This document shows, piece after piece, positions 25,592 to 34,379 of a stretch of DNA of 64,000 bases (its first letter is position 1; the number at the start of each line of letters is the position of its first letter). The stretch covers positions 248,001 through 312,000 of the forward strand of contig CAWGMT010000012.1 of assembly GCA_963823675.1 (NCBI GenBank), written 5' to 3'. The stretch is from CAWGMT01 sp963823675. GTDB lineage: Bacteria > Planctomycetota > Planctomycetia > Isosphaerales > Isosphaeraceae. Both the position numbers and the translations under genes were made by a program. The notes beneath the pieces were generated by a model. That model worked only from the letters and a program-made list of their open reading frames with translations, did no database searches and was not told the DNA's origin.

Positions 25592-26833
25592 TCACGTCGA
25601 GATGAAGGTCAAGGGACGGCTGGATGGCTACTGGTCGGACCATCTGGCCGCGACGCTGGAAGAGACCGTGCGCGGCGGCAGTCACCGCATCCGGCTCGAC
25701 CTGTTCGCGGTGGACTATCTCAGCTCGATGGGCGTCGCCGTGCTGGTGCGCTTCTACAAGGAGCTACGGGCAATTGGCGGCAACTTCAAGGTCTGCAACC
25801 CATCCGAACAGGTTCGCGAGGTACTGACGCTCTGCGGCGTGGCCGCCATGCTGGTCTCACAGCGCGGCGGCGGGGTGGAAAGCCCGGGTGAAGAAGCGGC
25901 GACGACCTGGAGCCTCGAGGTGCCCGCGGCGGGGATTCCCCACGAGCGACCATGGGCTGTCTTCGAGTTATTCGAGCAGGCCAATGGCGCCCGACTCGAA
26001 TGCCGGACTTTCGGCGACCCCGTCTTGCTGCGCGGCTGCCAGTTTCGCGAGTCGGATTGCCGGACACTTTCGATCCCGGAAAACAGCTTCGCGCTCGGGC
26101 TCGGCGCGCTGGGCCGGCGCTTCGAGGATTGCCGTGGTCGGTTCGGCGAGTTTCTGGCCGTGGCGGGAGCGGCGGCCTACCTGCCGACCGATGGCACCAA
26201 CGTGCCCGACTATTTTTCGCTCGGGGGAAAAGCCGCGCCGAGCGTCCAGGCGTGCTACGGGCTCGTTTGCACCGGGCCGCTTGCCCGGCTCGCGCGCTTC
26301 GAGGCCAGGCCCGGAGTCCGCCCGGTGCTGCTCTCGGAGATCGTGGCGACGGCGCTCGATCTTGCGGGCGCCAGCGGCCTGGGCATGGTGCTCGCGACCG
26401 AATCGGTCGGGCTCATCGGGGCGGCACTACGGCGCTCGCCGGCCCTGGAAGCTGCCGAGGACGCGCCCTTGCGCATCCGGAGATCCGCAACTGGCTCACG
26501 TTCACAGCCGAACGAGCTTTTCCCCATTGCGTGGCCCTGATCGTCGGGGTCGCCGCCCGGCAGCCGTGCCCCGAGCTCGCCCCGCTCCTGCGGCCGCTGG
26601 GGCGCGATGCCACGCTGCTTGGCCATTTTCATGCCGCGGCCTTCTCCTACCGCAGCTTGCCCAAGGGCTCGATCGAATTGGCCCGAACCGTGGCCGCGCT
26701 CTTCGAGACCCAGCGGCTCCAGGGGCTGCTGCACCTCCTGGGCGACCAGCGGGAGCAAACCGGACTGGGCGAGAGCGAGTTCGTCCGCGGCGCCTGCTGG
26801 TTCGGCCCGATTGAACACGTGGCCACTGACTGA
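25563..26833 (+). pseudogene. STAS-domain protein with a PP2C/UpoB-like C-terminal region, one frame break
   Basis: Start ATG at 25563 lies inside the end of the binding-protein gene, which suggests translational coupling. Residues 1-105 form a STAS domain: VEMKVKGRLDGYWSDHLAAT, RLDLFAVDYLSSMGVAVLVR (the LSSMG serine is the usual phosphorylation site of SpoIIAA-type antagonists), KELRAIGGNFKVCNPSEQVR. A domain of about 300 residues follows (ECRTFGDPVLLRGCQF, NSFALGLGALGRRFEDCRGR, YLPTDGTNVPDYF), which I do not recognise by name. After a break near 26475 it continues HPEIRNWLTFTAERAFPHCV and ends IEHVATD. STAS proteins act as switches or as transporter regulators (as MlaB in Mla systems); being inside this ABC operon suggests control of the transporter. 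Confidence 0.75.
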
Positions 26834-26845
26834 AACGGAGCGACC

Positions 26846-27835
26846 ATGACCGTACTGATCAGTGCCCTGACCATCGGGCTGATATTTGCACTCCTGGCGC
26901 TGGGCGTATTCATCAGCTTTCGCATTTTCGCTTTCCCGGATATCACCGCCGACGGCTCGATCACGCTGGGCGCGTGCGTGACGGCCGCCCTCGTCGCCAA
27001 CAGGCACGCCGAGCCGTTGGTGGCGACTCTGGCTGGTCTGGGATGCGGCATGCTGGCCGGAGCGGCGACCGGGATCCTCCATACACGCTTCAAGATTCAA
27101 GGGCTGCTGGCCGGCATTCTGGTGATGACGGCGCTCTACTCCATCAACCTGCACGTGCTCGGGCGCAGCAACTTGCCTTTTGAGGAGCAGACGACGCTGG
27201 CGACTTACAGCGAACGGGCGGCCGCAGCCATTCTCGGCGGGCGCACTGGTGTGAATGTGCTCGGCTGGCCAGTGCCCACCCGCGACCTCGCAATGCTGCT
27301 TTTAGCCCTGGCGATCACAACCGTCACCGGCGGTGTTCTCTACGTCTTTTTTCGCACCAACCTGGGCACGGCCATGCGCGCCACCGGGGACAATCCGCAG
27401 ATGATCCGCGCGCTCGGGGTCAACACGGGCAACATGATGATCGCCGGATTGGCGCTCTCCAACGGGCTGATTGCCCTCTCGGGGTCGCTCTTCGCTCAAT
27501 ACCAGGGATTCGCCGACGTGCAGATGGGGATCGGCATGGTCGTCTGGGGGTTGGCGAGCGTGATTATCGGCGAGGCGTTGGTCGGTGCCGGCCACCTGGG
27601 CCTGACGATCGCCGGCGTGGTCATGGGCTCGCTCCTGTTCCGCCAACTCGTCGCCATCGCTCTCCGCGCCGGCCTGAATCCCAACAACCTGAAGTTGATC
27701 ACAGCGCTGTTCGTGGTTGCGGCCCTGGTATTGCCGACCCTTCTGGGCCGACTGAAACGCGATGCCGCCAACCGAGCGCGACGTGTGTCAAGGATAGCGG
27801 CGACGCCGTCACCCGATGTCGCTGCACCAAATTAG
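26846..27835 (+). CDS. ABC transporter permease, BPD_transp_2 (TrpY/LivH-like)
   Basis: 329 residues, intact. Nine or so membrane segments, starting MTVLISALTIGLIFALLALG. Family phrases: FPDITADGSITLGACVTAAL near 31-50 (the proDxtvdGsi-like entry of this family), GLLAGILVMTALYSINLHV, GTAMRATGDNPQMIRALGVN (cytoplasmic coupling loop, about 173-192) and SGSLFAQYQGFADVQMGIGM, VVWGLASVIIGEAL. The match is to the permease of tryptophan/unknown-ligand uptake systems with PF04392 binding proteins, consistent with the first gene of the operon. Starts 12 bases after the STAS gene stop. The tail beyond residue 305 is basic and cytoplasmic. Confidence 0.92.
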   Translation: MTVLISALTIGLIFALLALGVFISFRIFAFPDITADGSITLGACVTAALVANRHAEPLVATLAGLGCGMLAGAATGILHTRFKIQGLLAGILVMTALYSINLHVLGRSNLPFEEQTTLATYSERAAAAILGGRTGVNVLGWPVPTRDLAMLLLALAITTVTGGVLYVFFRTNLGTAMRATGDNPQMIRALGVNTGNMMIAGLALSNGLIALSGSLFAQYQGFADVQMGIGMVVWGLASVIIGEALVGAGHLGLTIAGVVMGSLLFRQLVAIALRAGLNPNNLKLITALFVVAALVLPTLLGRLKRDAANRARRVSRIAATPSPDVAAPN

Positions 27836-27836
27836 T

Positions 27837-27863
27837 GTCGCCTTTCGCGGCGCGAAAGGCGAC
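27837..27863. repeat. Hairpin GTCGCCTTTCG (11-bp stem), type shared with 45433-45474
   Basis: GTCGCCTTTCG, loop CGGCG, CGAAAGGCGAC, two bases after the permease stop. It is followed by ACTTTCCC and then ACGTCCCGATCC (27883-27894); the copy near 45433 is followed by ACTTTACC and GCGTCCCGATCC. So the shared unit is longer than the hairpin. Confidence 0.7.
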
Positions 27864-27920
27864 TTTCCCGGTATAGTGATCTACGTCCCGATCCAAAGCG
27901 TGAGGAGGTGTGCCCGGAGC

Positions 27921-28733
27921 ATGCTCGATATCTGCGGCCTGACCAAGACATTTCACGCCAATACACCCAACGAGGTCCGCGCGTTGCAAAACGTGAGCGC
28001 GACGATCGAAGCCGGTTCCTTCGTGATTGTCATTGGCACCAACGGATCCGGAAAGTCTTCGCTCTTGAACGCCGTGGCGGGGACGTTTCTCGTGGATTCG
28101 GGCAGCCTTGCCGTGGCCGGTCGCGACGTGACGCGCTGGCCCGAGCACCGCCGGGCGCGGCTGGTTGGCCGGGTCTTTCAAAACCCGTTCAGCGGCACGG
28201 CGCCAACCATGACGATCGCGGAGAACCTGGCCCTGGCCGCCCGCCGTGGGCTGACGCGCGGGCTCGGCTGGGCCCTCGGGCGTGGCGCGCGGGCCGAATT
28301 TCGCGACCGGGTGCGACGGCTCAACCTGGGCCTGGAAGACCGGCTCGACAACGCCATCGGCAGTCTCTCGGGCGGTCAGCGCCAGGCATTGACGCTGCTC
28401 ATGGCCACCTGGCTCAAGCCGCAATTATTGCTTCTGGATGAGCATACGGCCGCCCTCGATCCCAAGAGCGCGGATCAGGTGATTGCCCTGAGCGAGCAGA
28501 TCATCGAACAGGAGCGGTTGACGACGTTGATGGTGACGCACTCGATGCAGCAAGCGGCGTACCTGGGTGACCGGCTGCTGATGATGTACCGCGGCCGGGT
28601 CATTTACGATCTCAGCGGCGCGGAGAAGCGGCGGCTTCGGCCCGAAGATCTTCTGGCCCGATTCGAGGAGCTCCGCCGCGGCGAATTGCTCGATGAGAGC
28701 GCGGCGGCGATGCTGGAGAGCTGCTATATTTGA
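27921..28733 (+). CDS. ABC transporter ATP-binding protein
   Basis: 270 residues from ATG at 27921. Walker A VIGTNGSGKSSLLNAVAG (about 38-55), Q-loop RVFQNPFSGTAP, ABC signature SLSGGQRQALTLLMA (about 149-163), Walker B LLLLDEHTAALDP with catalytic Glu, and switch His in VTHSMQQAAYLGDRLL. It energises the permease encoded 85 bp upstream, with the hairpin at 27837 in the gap. The hairpin after the permease stop may dampen or separate expression of this gene. Most similar in layout to TrpZ-type ATPases of PF04392 uptake systems. Intact. Confidence 0.93.
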   Translation: MLDICGLTKTFHANTPNEVRALQNVSATIEAGSFVIVIGTNGSGKSSLLNAVAGTFLVDSGSLAVAGRDVTRWPEHRRARLVGRVFQNPFSGTAPTMTIAENLALAARRGLTRGLGWALGRGARAEFRDRVRRLNLGLEDRLDNAIGSLSGGQRQALTLLMATWLKPQLLLLDEHTAALDPKSADQVIALSEQIIEQERLTTLMVTHSMQQAAYLGDRLLMMYRGRVIYDLSGAEKRRLRPEDLLARFEELRRGELLDESAAAMLESCYI

Positions 28734-29132
28734 GGCGTCAACGGGGATGCCGTGGTATCGGTCTCTCCGCGTCCTTCAGCCAGGTTGCGCGGCGCCCAAC
28801 GCGGCATAGCCGCAACCCAGGGATCGGGGGACAGAGCCCCCTCCTACACAAATCGCCGCGCGGTGCCGGCCTCTTGTAGGAGCCGGCTCTGTCCGGCGAT
28901 CCCAAGATGTGCGCATCGTGCGGAGATCTCTTCGAGAAAGAATCTGAGAGGCTGCGCAGCGCGAGGCCGTCGGAAGTGACCGTAAACTCCCACGGCTCGA
29001 AGCCTCGAGCGGCCACTTGGCAAGCTGAAATTGACCCAGCATCGCTTTTGCCGATAATAGGGTACGGATCTAACAAGGTAGTCTGTTGCCGGCAACCCCA
29101 GTGGAAAATTCTCTCAAGGACACCGTGCGCTC
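28734..29132. other. Intergenic stretch with a large inverted repeat
   Basis: 399 bases without a gene. Contains the REP-like inverted repeat 28820-28903; the rest (28904-29132) presumably holds the promoter of the membrane-fusion gene but I see no convincing consensus boxes. Confidence 0.5.
28820..28903. repeat. REP-like inverted repeat, 29-bp arms
   Basis: Arms at 28820-28848 and 28875-28903 (GGGATCG-GGACAGAGCC-CTCCTACA and its complement) agree at about 26 of 29 positions; 26-base centre. The TGTAGGAGCCGGCTCTG phrase resembles REP/BIME sequences found in many bacterial groups. Confidence 0.7.
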
Positions 29133-31153
29133 ATGCTGCCTGAAGCCGAGAAACTCGAGATCGAACCGATCGAGATTCCCAAGGTACGGCGAAATCCTTG
29201 GGCCGTGGTCAAGATCATTGCGGCTCTCTTGTTCCTGGGAGGCGCGGTCTGGACCTGGCAAGCCGGTTATCGCCCCGCGACCTTTTTGGGGAAGGCAGAG
29301 GCGCTGGTGCGATTCGTCGAGATCGACGTCGGGGACATCGATCTCGTCGTGGTCGAGAGTGGCACGATCGAGAGCGCCAACAACGCGACCGTTCGCTGTC
29401 AGGTCGAGGCTTTGATCGGGCTGGTCGGAGGCACCGATGCCACGACCGGAAGCGGGCGTGGGGCCACAGGAGGGGCTGGGATCTCAGCCGCGGGCGGTTC
29501 TGGCGCCCAGGGTGCTGCCTCCGGGACAACCGGCACGGCGGCCACCGGGACGAGCAGCTCAACCTCCAAGGCGAAATCCACCAAGAAAGCCGGTTCGTCG
29601 TCGACTTCCAAGACGGGAACATCGAGCTCGAAGAGCTCATCCACCTCCTCGACATCCTCGAGCTCAGGCTCATCGTCCGCCTCGAGCGGTTCCAGCACCT
29701 CGACGACGTCCAGCTCGACGACGGGGACGACCGCCACGTCATCGAAGCCGGTGATTCGGAGCTTCACGTATACGGTCGTTGCCCACACACCCTTGCGACC
29801 CGTGACGCCGAAGGCGCCCGAGACGACAGCGGCCGGCAAGCAGAACCAGGGCGGAACGGGGGCCGGCGGTGGCGCAGGCGGTGGTCGAGGCGGCCGAGGT
29901 CCTCGAGCCGCCGCGGCGGCCATGCTCGGCGATGAAAAGCCCGGGTCGACCCGCATCGTCGAGATCCTGCCCGAAGGATCCCGGGTCAAGGCCGGCGATG
30001 TGGTCTGCAAGCTCGACTCGTCGTCCTACGAGGACGAAGAAAAAGCCCAGCAGATCCGATTTCTCCAGGCCAAGTCCTATCTCGATCAGGCGACCTCGAT
30101 GCTCGAAGTGGCCAAGATCAGCCTCGAGGAGTATCGCGACGGCATCTATCCCCAGGACCAGCAGCTTGTGCGGCAGTACATGCAGACCTGCGAGCTTGAA
30201 AAGGACCGCCTGACGCGAAATTTGAAATGGTCGGAGAAGATGTTCAAGAAAAGCTTCCGTACGGCTTTCCAGGTCAAGGGAGACGCGCTTGCGCTCGAGC
30301 AAGCCTCGATCGCGCTGAGCGAGGCCAACGGCATGTTCGCTCGCCTAGTCAAGCAAACCGGCCCCAAGATCCTCAAGTCGCTCGAGGCCAACGTGCGCCG
30401 ATCGAATCCGATCGGCTGACGCAGGAAGCCTCGTTTAGCCTGGAAAAGCAACGGCTGGAACGAATCCGGCGCAATATCGAGCACTGCACGGTGAAGGCGC
30501 CTGGCGACGGGATTGTCGTGTACGCAAACCAAAGCCTTTTCTTTGGCATGGTGAATATCAACATCGACCAGGGTGTAACTCTGCGCCAGGACCAGCCAAT
30601 CTTCAATTTGCCCGATTCCAAGCACATGCGGGTCAAAGCCAGGATCAACGAATCCAAGATCAGCATGGTTCATGCCGGGCAATCTGTCTTGATCAAGATC
30701 GAAGCCTACCCCGACCGCCCCCTGCGCGGGGTCGTCGCCGAGGTGATGCCGATCTCGATTCCCCTCCTGGGCTCGGATGTGCGGATCTATTACGCGAATG
30801 TCGAGATCCTCGAAGGCTTCGACGACCTTCGACCAGGATTGAGCGCCAGGCTGGTCTTCGAGGTTGAGTCGCGGCGGTCGGTCGCGCGTGTGCCGGTCGA
30901 ATCCATCCGCTGGGTCAACGAGCGGCCCTACGTCGCCCTCTACGACCGCGCGGCCGCGCCGGACGGAGGGCAACCCTGGAAGTGGCAGCCCATCCAGATC
31001 GGCCTCTCTGACCTCTCCTTCGCCGAGGTCCTGGGCGGCCTCCAAGTCGGTGATCGGGTCGTCTCGCTGCCGGGTAGCCTCCCTCCGCCGGGACCGGAGA
31101 TCCAGCGGCCAACAACCGTCGCCGACGTATCGCTCGATTCCGCAGGCAATTGA
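29133..31153 (+). pseudogene. HlyD-type membrane-fusion (efflux adaptor) protein with low-complexity insert, one frame break
   Basis: N-terminal membrane segment VVKIIAALLFLGGAVWTWQA (about 24-44), first beta strand DIDLVVVESGTIESANNATV, then a low-complexity stretch of about 160 residues (about 100-260) made of Ser/Thr/Gly/Ala/Lys, the lipoyl-like half (STRIVEILPEGSRVKAGDVV), a coiled coil (QIRFLQAKSYLDQATSMLEV) and, after a break near 30400, IEHCTVKAPGDGIVVYANQS, DSKHMRVKARINESKISMVH and GLSARLVFEVESRRSVARVP, the second lipoyl half and beta-barrel. Such adaptors bridge an inner-membrane pump and the outer membrane; here no pump gene is adjacent except the ABC set upstream. The 3' part is duplicated at 32210-32690. 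Confidence 0.85.
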
Positions 31154-31177
31154 AGGCGTCGCGACGGAGACCGACCG

Positions 31178-31515
31178 ATGCCGTCACCCTTCCCGGGCAT
31201 GAACCCGTACATCGAGCAGGATGCATACTGGCAGGATTTCCACCTCGAATTCCTGCCGGCGATCCGTGAGCGACTCGTCGTCCAGGTGCGCCCGAAGTAT
31301 ATCGTTTTGCTGGATGAGCACATCTACGTCCACGAGCTTCCGCGCGAGCCGCGCCGGTTGTCGGGCGGGGCGACGTCTCGCTCGCGGCGCCGCCTCGGCC
31401 GAGCTCCGAGGAGAGTTTCGGTGTCGGAGTTCTGGAGGCCCCCGCGCAGGTTCAGATCCCCGCGCAAGACGTCCGCCGCGTCCCTTTCGTCGAGAGCAAG
31501 TTTCGTGCATGGCCT
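31178..31515 (+). pseudogene. DUF4058 family protein, 5' part, truncated and frameshifted (copy 1)
   Basis: ATG at 31178 opens MPSPFPGMNPYIEQDAYWQD, the diagnostic start of DUF4058, then FHLEFLPAIRERLVVQV, KYIVLLDEHIYVHELPREPR. Near 31365 the frame breaks; the downstream frame gives GDVSLAAPPRPSSEESFGVG and VQIPAQDVRRVPFVESKF, still DUF4058-like. The remaining two thirds of the usual protein (about 250 residues) are missing. DUF4058 has no known function but is common in planctomycetes and cyanobacteria. It follows the HlyD gene by 24 bp, and the same order of the two genes is repeated at 32210-32974. Confidence 0.7.
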
Positions 31516-31695
31516 CTATTGGGTCTATTCGGTTCCACCCCGATCGATCAGGGTGCTCGGTTGCGGCATATTTGCCCGGCACAAGACAGAGACCTTGAGT
31601 CACCAGCACCAAGGCGGGGATAATGATTGGGGTGACTCTCGGATTGGCTGTGCTGGCGCGATACCGATCAATGCTCGCGACGGAGGCAGACTCTC

Positions 31696-32010
31696 ATGAG
31701 TACGGTGATTCAGTATCCGCACTTGACCATCGATGATGACGGAGCGGCGCGAATTGAGCGGACCCGGTACAAGGTGATTCATCTGGCCGGTGAACACTAT
31801 CACTACGGTTGGTCGGCCGAGGAGATGCTGCGCCAGCACCCGGATCTTCGGCCGCAGCAAGTCCACGCGGCCCTCACTTATTTCTACGATCACTTCGATC
31901 GTCTCGTGGCGGAGATGCGAGCATCGGCCGAGGTGGCAGAAGCCGAGCGCGAGAAGCAAGCCCTGTCGCGCGCCACGCTTCTGAAGCGGCTGTACCCGGG
32001 GAACGCGTGA
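31696..32010 (+). CDS. DUF433 family antitoxin
   Basis: 104 residues, ATG at 31696 with GGAGG about eight bases upstream. DUF433 pattern: YPHLTIDDDGAARIERTRYK, VIHLAGEHYHYGWSAEEMLR, PDLRPQQVHAALTYFYDHFD. The family carries a winged helix-turn-helix and is known as the antitoxin partner of DUF5615 PIN-like proteins; it would bind the toxin and the promoter. The toxin gene follows after two bases. It is intact although the toxin is cut short. Confidence 0.85.
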   Translation: MSTVIQYPHLTIDDDGAARIERTRYKVIHLAGEHYHYGWSAEEMLRQHPDLRPQQVHAALTYFYDHFDRLVAEMRASAEVAEAEREKQALSRATLLKRLYPGNA

Positions 32011-32012
32011 CT

Positions 32013-32186
32013 ATGCCCACGCCTATCTACATGGACGTGCACGTTCCGATCGCCATCACAGAAGGGCTTCGGCGACGAAACATCGACGTGCTCACAAGCC
32101 AGGAAGACGGGACCGCGGAACTGGATGACGAACCGCTCCTGGCCCGAGCGACCGAACTCGGCCGGCTCTTGTTCACGCAGGATTAG
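32013..32186 (+). pseudogene. DUF5615 PIN-like toxin, truncated at about half length
   Basis: ATG at 32013, two bases after the antitoxin stop. The 57-residue product MPTPIYMDVHVPIAITEGLR, RRNIDVLTSQEDGTAELDDE, PLLARATELGRLLFTQD has the PIN-like start (an acidic D-x-H-V-P, and LLARATELGRLLFTQD that normally leads into DDDLL). The family is usually about 110-120 residues; here the reading frame stops at the TAG right after TQD, where the next acidic residues of the active site should be. The sequence after the stop is the duplicated HlyD 3' segment, so the toxin was probably cut by that duplication. The truncated toxin is likely inactive. Confidence 0.7.
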
Positions 32187-32209
32187 GAGCGCGGCTTACT
32201 TCACATTCT

Positions 32210-32974
32210 CCGTGGATCGCCATGGCGACATCGAGCACTGCACGGTCAAGGCACCTGGCTACGGGATCGTCGTGGACGCAAACCAGAGCTTGTTCTTTGG
32301 CCTGGTGGACATTGGCATCGGTCAGGGAGTCACCGTGTCGATATCCTCGCCGGCTTCGACGACCTTCGACCAGGTTTGAGCGCCACGCTGGTCTTCGAGG
32401 TCGAGTCGCGCCGTTCGGTCGCGCGTGTGCCGGTCAAATCCATTCGCTGGGTCAACGAGCGGCCCGACGCGGCCCTCTAAGACCGCTCGGCGGCGCAGGA
32501 CGGAGGGCGCTCTGGAAGTGGCAGCCCATCCAGATCGGCCTCTCAGACCTCTCCTTCGCCGAGGTCTTGGGCGGCCTCCAAGTCGGTAATCGGGTTGTCT
32601 CGCTGCCGGGCAGCCTCCCTCCGCCCGGACCGGAGATCCAGCGGCCAACAACCGTCGCCGACGTAACGCTGAATTCCGCAGCGATTGAAGGCGTCACGAT
32701 GGAGATCGCAGCGATGCCTTCACCCTTCCCGGGAATGAACCCCTATATCGAGCAGGATGCATACTGGCGGGATTCCCACCTCGAATTCCTGCCGGCGATC
32801 CGCGAGCGGCTCGTCGCCCAGGTGCGGCGGAAGTACATTGTTTTGCTAGATGAGCGGATCGAAGTCTACGACGCAACCAGCTACGCCGACTTCATCTACG
32901 CCGGCCGGCTCGATCCGCCACTTTCATCCCGAGATGCCGCGTGGGCGCGGAGATTCCTGCCGGCGACGCGTTGA
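32210..32974 (+). repeat. Degenerate duplication of the HlyD 3' end plus DUF4058 5' end
   Basis: 32222-32340 repeats 30474-30590 (DIEHCTVKAPGYGIVVDANQ versus IEHCTVKAPGDGIVVYANQS), then the copy skips about 220 bases and resumes at GFDDLRPGLSA-like DNA, running through SLPGSLPPPGPEIQRPTTVA and the start of DUF4058. Inside, a TAC of the source is TAA here (about 32478), so the copy cannot express the HlyD part. The duplication encloses the DUF433/DUF5615 pair. Confidence 0.8.
32714..32974 (+). pseudogene. DUF4058 family protein, truncated (copy 2)
   Basis: ATG at 32714 gives MPSPFPGMNPYIEQDAYWRD, SHLEFLPAIRERLVAQVRRK, YIVLLDERIEVYDATSYADF, IYAGRLDPPLSSRDAAW and stops at 87 residues. It is very close to copy 1 in the first 50 codons, then diverges. 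Full DUF4058 proteins are about three times longer. It belongs to the duplicated segment and is probably not functional. Confidence 0.6.
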
Positions 32975-33049
32975 CAGATAATGGGACTGACCAACGCCTC
33001 CGAACCGCAATGGGGAAATGCCTTCGCGATTTTGACGGGGAAGCCAATC

Positions 33050-33559
33050 ATGTCGTTCGACCTCCAGCCCTTCTTGCGAGGCGCGATTCTTCACCTCCGG
33101 CCCCTCCGACCAGAGGATTACCGCGACCTTTATGCCGTCGCTTCCGATCCGCTAATCTGGGAGCAACATCCGAGCAGCGACCGCTATAAGGCAGATGTTT
33201 TTCAGAGATTCTTCGAGGACGCCTTGAAATCCGGCGGAGCCTTGATTGCCATTGATCCCAGAGATGGCAAGTTCATCGGGTCGTCGCGATTTCACGGATA
33301 CGACGAAGAAAAAAGCGAGATCGAAATCGGCTGGACCTTTTTGGCCAGGTCCCACTGGGGCGGCATTTACAACCGGGAAATGAAGCAGCTCATGCTGCGG
33401 CACGCCTTCCGGTTCGTGAAGAGCGTGATCTTTCTTATTGGCCCCCAGAATCTGCGCTCGCAGCGGGCCATGGAAAAGATCGGCGGAGCTCGGGACGGAT
33501 CGCGGAAAGATAGCAGCGGCCGGGACAGTTTTCTCTACCGAATCACAGCTCCACTTTAA
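33050..33559 (+). CDS. GNAT family N-acetyltransferase (RimJ/RimL-like)
   Basis: 169 residues from the ATG at 33050 (MSFDLQPFLRGAILHLRPLR); the upstream in-frame ATG at 32981 lies in the degraded duplication and adds a tail that the family lacks. GNAT landmarks: LRPLRPEDYRDLYAVASDP (beta 1/alpha 1), FIGSSRFHGYDEEKSEIEIG (beta 4), WTFLARSHWGGIYNREMKQL (motif A region) and IGPQNLRSQRAMEKIGGARD (motif B). The family moves an acetyl group from acetyl-CoA to amines, often N-terminal or small-molecule. The acetyl-CoA pyrophosphate loop here is W-G-G-I-Y, the form of the RimJ/L branch. Intact; single gene. Confidence 0.88.
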   Translation: MSFDLQPFLRGAILHLRPLRPEDYRDLYAVASDPLIWEQHPSSDRYKADVFQRFFEDALKSGGALIAIDPRDGKFIGSSRFHGYDEEKSEIEIGWTFLARSHWGGIYNREMKQLMLRHAFRFVKSVIFLIGPQNLRSQRAMEKIGGARDGSRKDSSGRDSFLYRITAPL

Positions 33560-33694
33560 CCCTCCGCTTAGGAGCAAGATTACGATTAAGGCTCAATCCG
33601 CCGGCTTAACTTTGTCATCGTCGCTTATGGGAGACGGAGCATGCAAGGAGATCGAAAAGCCTGGTTCAAGGGCGGCGACGCCCAGTGTAGCGTC

Positions 33695-34379
33695 ATGCCG
33701 CCGCCGCGTGACCGGCCCTACCGGGTGATCCTTTTGGGGCCGCCGGGGGTCGGCAAGGGGACGCAGGCGGAGTTGCTCTGCGAGACCCTGGGAACGTGCC
33801 ACCTATCCACGGGCGACGTTTTCCGGGCGGCCCAGTGCGAGACGGAACCGAGCCCGGCCTTGAGGTCGGCCGTGGACGCCATGCGGCGCGGGGAGCTCGT
33901 CTCGGACCTATTGGTCGTTTCGATGGTGCAGGAACGCGCCGGCTGCCTGCGCTGCGGGGGCGGGTTCCTTCTCGACGGGTTCCCGCGCACGGTGGCCCAG
34001 GCCGAGGCCCTGGACGAACTGCTCTGCGCAGGGCGTCATCCTGGACGCGGTGCTGAGCTACGACCTGCCGCTGGACGCGATCGTCGACCGCCTGAGCGGC
34101 CGCCGCAGTTGCCCCGGATGCAAGGCGATCTATCACGTCACGACCCGCAAGCCTCAAGTCGAAGGCGTCTGCGACCAGTGCGGGGGCCGTTTGGTCCAGC
34201 GCGATGACGACCGCCCCGAATCGATCCGGGTCCGCATGAGCGCCTACGAAGAGAGCACCAAGCCGCTTTTCGACTACTACCAGCGGCACGGCAAGCTCGC
34301 GATGGTCTCCGCGGCGGGCTCGCCGGCCGAGATCCTGGAACGCTCGCTCCGTGCCTTGAACGATCGGTTGGCGAGCTGA
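33695..34379 (+). pseudogene. adk: Adenylate kinase, zinc-finger LID form, one frame break
   Basis: Converts ATP + AMP to 2 ADP. The start is 33695 or, with an N-terminal extension, 33641; neither has a strong ribosome-binding site. P-loop ILLGPPGVGKGTQAELL, AMP-site HLSTGDVFRAA, and GGFLLDGFPRTVAQAEALDE. A break near 34028 moves the rest into another frame: VILDAVLSYDLPLDAIVDRL, then the LID with two cysteine pairs, RSCPGCKAIYHV and GVCDQCGG, a zinc ribbon found in many bacterial adenylate kinases, and VRMSAYEESTKPLFDYYQR. One extra CLRCGG motif near residue 85 is unusual. Conservation on both sides of the break suggests a single-base error rather than loss, because the gene is essential. 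Confidence 0.85.

Noticed and set aside
29437..29935. Several alternate open frames across the low-complexity part of the HlyD gene
   Set aside because: Repetitive codons such as TCG/GAC make all frames open; only the frame with conserved ends is supported.
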